From: Burkholderiaceae bacterium
GTDB taxonomy: Bacteria > Pseudomonadota > Gammaproteobacteria > Burkholderiales > Burkholderiaceae_D
Direction: 5' to 3'
DNA: 5,000 bases
NCBI GenBank assembly: GCA_019752915.1
Contig: JAIELO010000239.1
Coordinates: 1 to 5,000, forward strand
Shown piece after piece: positions 1-5,000 of the stretch. The notes under the pieces are model-generated. The model was not told the origin of the DNA and did no database searches. It saw only the letters and a program-made list of their open reading frames with translations. Each line of letters begins with the position of its first letter. Position 1 is the stretch's first letter. The translations under genes and the position numbers were made by a program.

Positions 1-2185
<2,185 letters not shown>

Positions 2186-2195
2186 GTTCGTTGAC

Positions 2196-2218
2196 GCGGC
2201 CGGCTCCCCGCCGGCCGC
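2196..2218 (+). terminator. Perfect 9-bp GC-rich stem-loop between eno and ftsB
   Basis: GCGGCCGGC (2196-2204) is the exact reverse complement of GCCGGCCGC (2210-2218), with loop TCCCC. It begins 10 bases after the eno stop and ends 10 bases before the ftsB ATG. The downstream bases TGTTCATG are not a proper T-run, so full termination is doubtful. Partial termination, 3'-end stabilisation of the abundant eno message, or control of ftsB translation are all possible. The stem is seen directly; its function is inferred. Confidence 0.5.
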
Positions 2219-2228
2219 TGTTCATGCC

Positions 2229-2549
2229 ATGCGCCTGATTACCATTGCCCTGACAGCGCTGCTGCTGTTGATCCAGTACCCGCTCTGGCTGGGGAAGGGC
2301 GGCTGGCTGCGCGTGGCCGATTTCGAGGCGCAGGTCAACGCTGCCCACAAGAAAAATGCGGAGCTGATCGCCCGCAACGCGAAACTCAACTCCGAAGTGC
2401 TGGACCTCAAAGATGGCACGGGGGCCGTGGAAGAACGCGCCCGCTACGAGCTGAGCATGATCAAACAGAACGAGATTTTCATCCAGATCGTTGGCAAGGG
2501 GCAGGCCGCCGCGCCGCCGCCGCTGGCGCCACGTCCCGCTAGCCAATGA
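2229..2549 (+). CDS. ftsB: Cell division protein FtsB (DivIC-type septum component)
   Basis: Small bitopic inner-membrane protein that forms the FtsQ-FtsL-FtsB complex and helps activate septal wall synthesis by FtsW/FtsI. The product is 106 residues against 103 in E. coli and aligns to it without gaps through about residue 88. The order is a short cytoplasmic start, a membrane helix (about 3-20), a periplasmic coiled coil (about 31-62), then the conserved block [10 protein letters not shown] (68-77). E56, E69, R72, E82 and F84 match E. coli residues reported for divisome activation or FtsQ contact. The tail (91-106) is rich in Ala and Pro (APPPLAP) and looks disordered. Position after eno is the common arrangement in beta- and gammaproteobacteria. 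The ATG at 2229 is the only plausible start, yet no Shine-Dalgarno precedes it; a stem-loop occupies that place. The stop overlaps the ribosome binding site of the next gene. Confidence 0.95.
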   Translation: MRLITIALTALLLLIQYPLWLGKGGWLRVADFEAQVNAAHKKNAELIARNAKLNSEVLDLKDGTGAVEERARYELSMIKQNEIFIQIVGKGQAAAPPPLAPRPASQ

Positions 2550-2551
2550 GG
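2548..2551 (+). promoter_or_regulatory. Ribosome binding site of the periplasmic binding-fold gene, overlapping the ftsB stop
   Basis: GAGG shares two bases with the ftsB TGA (2547-2549) and lies 5 bases before the ATG at 2557. It favours that ATG over the ATG at 2563 (11 bases away) and over the 2491 ATG inside ftsB, which would put an Arg-rich stretch before the signal peptide. The overlap suggests translational coupling with ftsB. Confidence 0.75.
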
Positions 2552-2556
2552 TCCGT

Positions 2557-3366
2557 ATGCTGATGCGCTACGTACTTCGTTCCCTGTTTTTATTGTTGCT
2601 GACACTGCAGGCACCGCTGGCGCAGAGTGCGGGCAGCTGCGTTCCCTTGCGGGTCGGCTACATCGACCAGCATCGTCCACCGTACTGGCTGGGGGAAGGC
2701 GAGGTCGTGCCGGAGCCGGCCGGTGCCTCCGTCGATCTGATCCGCGCCGCCGTCAAGGGCAGTGGCTTTAACTGCCCGCCGACGCTGGTGCGCTTGCCGG
2801 CAGGGCGCCTGAAGATGGCGCTGGAAGCGGGTGACATCGATATGACGCCGATCGGCGAACAGGCCAGTTACGCTGCCGAGATTGCCCTGCCGCGTGACCG
2901 CGATGGCAATGTCGATCGTAACCGCGCCATGCGCAATACGCTGGTGGTGCTAGTACGCGCCAAAGACCGCGTGCCACGCGATGCGAATCCGGGCGAATAC
3001 TTCCGCGGCAAAGTGCTGGGCGCTGCGCAGGGCAGTGCTGTCAACCTGCGGCTGCGCGAAATGGGCCTGACCATCGACGATGGCGCGCGCGATCTGGACC
3101 GCAATCTTGCCAAGCTGAAGCTAGGGCGCGTCGATGGGGTGGTGGTAAACCTGGTGAAGGCGGCGCATCTGGAAGCAACCCTGAAACGTTATGGTGGCAG
3201 CATTGTGCAACTGCCGCAGCCGCTGATCAATACCCGCCTGTGGATGGCTTTCAATGCTAGCTACTACCGCGCCCATCCCGAACAGGTGGAAGCACTGTGG
3301 ACCTGGCTGGATGTGAATCGCCTGCATCTGGGCGATTTTGTGACCAAGTACCGCCAGACCCAGTGA
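2557..3366 (+). CDS. Secreted type 2 periplasmic binding-fold protein (SBP_bac_3-like), ligand unknown
   Basis: The product is 269 residues, typical for family 3 solute-binding proteins. An N-terminal export signal is visible: basic start MLMRYVLR, hydrophobic core LFLLLLTL (10-17), and a probable cleavage near LAQSA (21-25), so the protein should act in the periplasm. The mature part shows the fold's landmarks: first strand RVGYID (32-37), the helix GASVDLIRAAV (57-67), RLKMALEAGDIDMT (84-97), the second-lobe strand GKVLGAAQGSAVN (151-163), and LAKLKLGRVDGVVVN (184-198). The T-x-x-R motif that holds the amino-acid carboxylate in classic members is not seen after DIDMT; the sequence there reads PIGEQAS. 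There are exactly two cysteines (28 and 73), possibly a disulfide. No permease or ATPase gene is nearby, so it may be an orphan binding protein or sensor rather than part of an ABC importer. The fold is well supported; the function is not known. Confidence 0.8.
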   Translation: MLMRYVLRSLFLLLLTLQAPLAQSAGSCVPLRVGYIDQHRPPYWLGEGEVVPEPAGASVDLIRAAVKGSGFNCPPTLVRLPAGRLKMALEAGDIDMTPIGEQASYAAEIALPRDRDGNVDRNRAMRNTLVVLVRAKDRVPRDANPGEYFRGKVLGAAQGSAVNLRLREMGLTIDDGARDLDRNLAKLKLGRVDGVVVNLVKAAHLEATLKRYGGSIVQLPQPLINTRLWMAFNASYYRAHPEQVEALWTWLDVNRLHLGDFVTKYRQTQ

Positions 3367-3469
3367 ACCTTGCTGCGCGTGCCGGTGTCGCGAGCGTCCC
3401 TTCTGCATCGTGCTACAGCCTGCTATCACAGCTGCCCTTATTCCCTGTTGAAGTGTATCCGGAGCCTCT
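3367..3469. other. Intergenic gap with no clear signal except the downstream ribosome binding site
   Basis: This is the second-longest gap in the window (103 bases). I see no convincing sigma-70 promoter, strong hairpin or small gene in it. Only the GGAG at 3461-3464, 5 bases before the next ATG, is clear. The gap leaves room for a promoter, so the two genes after it may form their own transcription unit; this is inference. Confidence 0.5.
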
Positions 3470-4108
3470 ATGAAACTGATCGGCATGCTCGATTCGCCTT
3501 ACGTCCGCCGTGTGGCGGTCACCTTGCAACTGATGGGCCTGAAGTTCGAGCACCAGTCGCTGTCCGTGTTCAGTACCTATGACCAGTTCCGCGCCATCAA
3601 TCCGGTGGTCAAAGCGCCGACCCTGCTGGCCGATGATGGCACGGTGCTGATGGATTCCACCATCATTATCCAGTACGCCGAAGCGCTGGCCATGCCGGCT
3701 TACCGCATGACGCCGTCGATGCCGACCGAGCTACTGCGCTCTCTGCGCGTGCTGGGCGTGGCGCTGGCTGCCTGCGACAAGGCGGTGCAACTGGTCTACG
3801 AGCACAAGCTGCGGCCGCTGGAAAAACTGCACCAGCCGTGGGTGGCGCGGGTAACCACGCAATTGCTGGAAGCGTTCGATGCGCTGGAAACGGAACTGGC
3901 GCGCCAGCCTCTGTCGCTGCAGCGCCCTGACCATGCTGCCGTGATGACGGCCGTGAGCTGGCACTTTACCCAGCAGATGCTGGGCGATGTCGTGATGGCG
4001 AGTTGTTATCCGCTGCTGCAAGCGTTCTCGCTGCAGGCCGAGGCGCTGCCGGCGTTCCGCGCCGCGCCCTATGGCGATGGCACTTATCCGGTTACTGCGG
4101 GAGCCTGA
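3470..4108 (+). CDS. Glutathione S-transferase family protein
   Basis: The product is 212 residues, the usual size of a soluble cytosolic GST. Residues 1-75 form the thioredoxin-like N-terminal domain: MKLIGMLDSPYVRRVAV opens with the S-P-Y/F-V-R motif seen in bacterial YibF-type GSTs, where S9 is the candidate glutathione-activating residue. NPVVKAP (45-51) carries the cis-proline (P51), and DSTIIIQY (62-69) is the D/E-S glutathione-contact motif. Residues from about 85 on are the all-helical C-terminal domain and diverge more. Members conjugate or reduce with glutathione, but the substrate cannot be told from sequence. The start is set by GGAG 5 bases upstream. The gene ends one base before the next start codon, so the two are probably co-translated. 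A stress or detoxification role is a guess from family membership only. Confidence 0.85.
   Translation: MKLIGMLDSPYVRRVAVTLQLMGLKFEHQSLSVFSTYDQFRAINPVVKAPTLLADDGTVLMDSTIIIQYAEALAMPAYRMTPSMPTELLRSLRVLGVALAACDKAVQLVYEHKLRPLEKLHQPWVARVTTQLLEAFDALETELARQPLSLQRPDHAAVMTAVSWHFTQQMLGDVVMASCYPLLQAFSLQAEALPAFRAAPYGDGTYPVTAGA
4099..4103 (+). promoter_or_regulatory. Ribosome binding site of the gamma-carbonic anhydrase gene, inside the end of the GST gene
   Basis: GGGAG lies within the last codons of the GST gene and 6 bases before the ATG at 4110. It decides for that start over the in-frame ATG at 4071, which would overlap the GST gene by 38 bases and add 13 residues not expected before the family's first strand. 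Confidence 0.8.
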
Positions 4109-4109
4109 C

Positions 4110-4670
4110 ATGCCATTAGAACGCTATCTCGATACCGAGCCACAGCTGGCGCCGGACGTGTATCTGCATGCCACGGCGCAGGTGATCGGTGACGTCACGC
4201 TGGGCGCCCATAGTTCGGTGTGGTGCAACGCCGTGGTGCGCGGCGATGTGAATCGCATCGTGGTGGGCGAGGGCACGAATATTCAGGACTTCAGCATGTG
4301 CCACGTGTCGCACCGCCGCCCGGACAAGCCGGAAGGTTCGCCGCTGATCATCGGTGATTACGTCACCATCGGCCACTCGGTGCTGCTGCATGGCTGCCGC
4401 ATCGGTAATGAATGCCTGATCGGTATGGGTTCCATCATCATGGACGATGTGGTGATCGAGGATCACGTGATGGTGGGGGCGGGCAGTCTGGTTTCGCCCG
4501 GCAAGGTGCTGGAAAGCGGCCATCTGTATGTGGGACGTCCGGCCGCCAAAGTACGCGCACTGAGCGCCGAAGAAATCGCCTACCTGCGCTACTCGGCCGA
4601 ACACTATGTGCGGGTCAAGAATAACTATCTGGCCACGGCGGCGGACGCTGCGCCCGCCGCCGGCCAGTAA
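4110..4670 (+). CDS. Gamma-carbonic anhydrase family protein (left-handed beta-helix, YrdA-like)
   Basis: The product is 186 residues, the length of bacterial YrdA/CaiE-like hexapeptide proteins that form trimers with a metal between subunits. Hexapeptide turns of the beta helix run from about 20 to 145 (VIGDVTLG, IIGDYVTIG, RIGNECLIGMGS, MVGAGS), followed by a C-terminal helix (about 152-172) with the family wording LSAEEIAYLRYSAEHYV. H65 (CHVSH), H89 and H94 (GHSVLLHGC) match the three zinc or iron ligands of Cam (H81, H117, H122). R44, D46, Q59 and D60 keep the usual site residues. The acidic loop with the proton-shuttle glutamate of archaeal Cam is absent, as in YrdA, so carbonic anhydrase activity cannot be assumed. 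The Ala-rich tail (175-186) looks disordered. The start is one base after the GST stop. Family identification is strong; the reaction is uncertain. Confidence 0.92.
   Translation: MPLERYLDTEPQLAPDVYLHATAQVIGDVTLGAHSSVWCNAVVRGDVNRIVVGEGTNIQDFSMCHVSHRRPDKPEGSPLIIGDYVTIGHSVLLHGCRIGNECLIGMGSIIMDDVVIEDHVMVGAGSLVSPGKVLESGHLYVGRPAAKVRALSAEEIAYLRYSAEHYVRVKNNYLATAADAAPAAGQ
4636..4662 (+). terminator. GC-rich hairpin within the last codons of the gamma-carbonic anhydrase gene
   Basis: CGGCGGCGG (4636-4644) pairs perfectly with CCGCCGCCG (4654-4662) around a 9-base loop, ending 5 bases before the TAA codon. No T-run follows. It could act as a weak 3'-end structure for the + strand operon, but Ala/Gly/Asp codon repeats in GC-rich DNA give such pairing easily. 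Low confidence in a function. Confidence 0.25.
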
Positions 4671-4680
4671 TCTGCTGCAG

Positions 4681-4698
4681 GCCATCAGGCCATCAGGC
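4681..4698. repeat. Tandem 8-base direct repeat between convergent genes
   Basis: GCCATCAG occurs at 4681-4688 and again at 4689-4696, followed by GC, the start of a third unit. The second copy supplies the TGA stop (read on the - strand at 4695-4693) of the phosphodiesterase gene. It is probably a small slippage duplication. Confidence 0.8.
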
Positions 4699-5000
4699 TA
4701 GTGCGGCGCGACCGAGTGCCGGATCGTCGGTGAAGAAGCCGTCGATGCCGGTGGCGATGTAGCGGCGCATTTCCGCTATCGATCCGGCTTCGTGGCGCGC
4801 TGCCGGACCGGCCTCGCTGCGGAAGTCGGCCGCGAGGAAGTGGTTCTCCGGCCGGAAGGTCCACGGTTCCACCCGCAGGCCGGCGCGGTGGGCATCGTCT
4901 ACCAGCGACGTCGCATCACCCAGTCTGCCATCTTTTTTCAGCGGGATGATGGCGCGGGTCGGTGGCGCCACCACATCGGCATAGCGGGCGATGTCGCGCA
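4693..5000 (-). CDS. Glycerophosphodiester phosphodiesterase, C-terminal part only
   Basis: Hydrolyses glycerophosphodiesters, the breakdown products of phospholipids, to glycerol 3-phosphate and an alcohol. Only the last 101 residues lie in the window; the frame stays open to the right edge, so the gene begins outside. A GTG at 4974 lies in the frame but is an internal Val. Visible features are the late barrel strand LRVEPWTFRPEN, an insertion of the kind found in the longer GlpQ-like enzymes, and the closing motif GIDGFFTDDP near the C-terminus, which matches the G-x-D-G-[IVLF]-x-T-D-x-P ending of the family. The catalytic HR/HD and metal-binding residues sit in the N-terminal half and cannot be checked, nor can a signal peptide. 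The gene is convergent with the gamma-carbonic anhydrase gene, with 22 bases between the stops and no strong shared terminator. Confidence 0.88.
   Translation of the reverse strand, partial: RDIARYADVVAPPTRAIIPLKKDGRLGDATSLVDDAHRAGLRVEPWTFRPENHFLAADFRSEAGPAARHEAGSIAEMRRYIATGIDGFFTDDPALGRAALA

Noticed and set aside
2191..2219. TTGACG at 2191 as the -35 box of an ftsB promoter
   Set aside because: At 16-18 bases downstream there is only the GC arm of the stem-loop and nothing like a -10 box.
2491..2556. Earlier ATG for the periplasmic binding protein, inside ftsB
   Set aside because: It would place an Arg-rich stretch in front of a clear signal peptide, and the GAGG at 2548-2551 supports the ATG at 2557.
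2580..2640. Lipoprotein signal ending at the Cys in AGSC of the binding protein
   Set aside because: The -3 position is Ala rather than Leu/Val/Ile, so the lipobox is poor; an ordinary Sec signal fits better.
4932..4939. Run of six T (AAAAAAG on the - strand) as a programmed frameshift site in the phosphodiesterase gene
   Set aside because: The reading phase is AAA AAA GAT, not A AAA AAG, and the frame continues with family wording on both sides.

Overview
The window is a gene-dense, GC-rich stretch of an ordinary bacterial chromosome. It holds six genes on the + strand and the 3' end of one convergent gene on the - strand. The lipopolysaccharide gene kdsA points to a Gram-negative bacterium. 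The order kdsA-eno-ftsB and the wording of KdsA, enolase and FtsB fit a betaproteobacterium, most likely Burkholderiales and possibly Oxalobacteraceae (Massilia/Duganella/Janthinobacterium-like). The family placement is inference from protein wording recalled without a search.

Layout. Bases 1-782 are kdsA without its first ~25 codons (Kdo-8-phosphate synthase, LPS core). A 119-base gap carries a hairpin after kdsA and the eno leader. eno (902-2185) encodes enolase. A 43-base gap is almost filled by a perfect 9-bp GC stem-loop and leads into ftsB (2229-2549), a divisome membrane protein with no visible Shine-Dalgarno. The ftsB stop codon overlaps the ribosome binding site of a secreted type 2 periplasmic binding-fold protein (2557-3366) that has no transporter partner here. 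After a 103-base gap come a glutathione S-transferase-like gene (3470-4108) and, one base after its stop, a gamma-carbonic-anhydrase-family gene (4110-4670). The last gene, on the - strand (4693-5000), is the C-terminal part of a glycerophosphodiester phosphodiesterase that ends in a small tandem repeat 22 bases from the carbonic anhydrase stop.

How the genes work together. kdsA, eno and ftsB are core genes: envelope LPS, PEP supply and division. Enolase makes phosphoenolpyruvate, which is a substrate of KdsA, so the pairing makes metabolic sense. The next three genes are accessory or poorly characterised but are packed in the same direction, and the last two look translationally coupled. I see no mobile element, CRISPR array, RNA gene, phage gene or obvious novel system. 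The points worth a second look are the hairpin in place of the ftsB ribosome binding site, the orphan binding protein that lacks the usual amino-acid-binding arginine motif, and the metal-type signature of KdsA.
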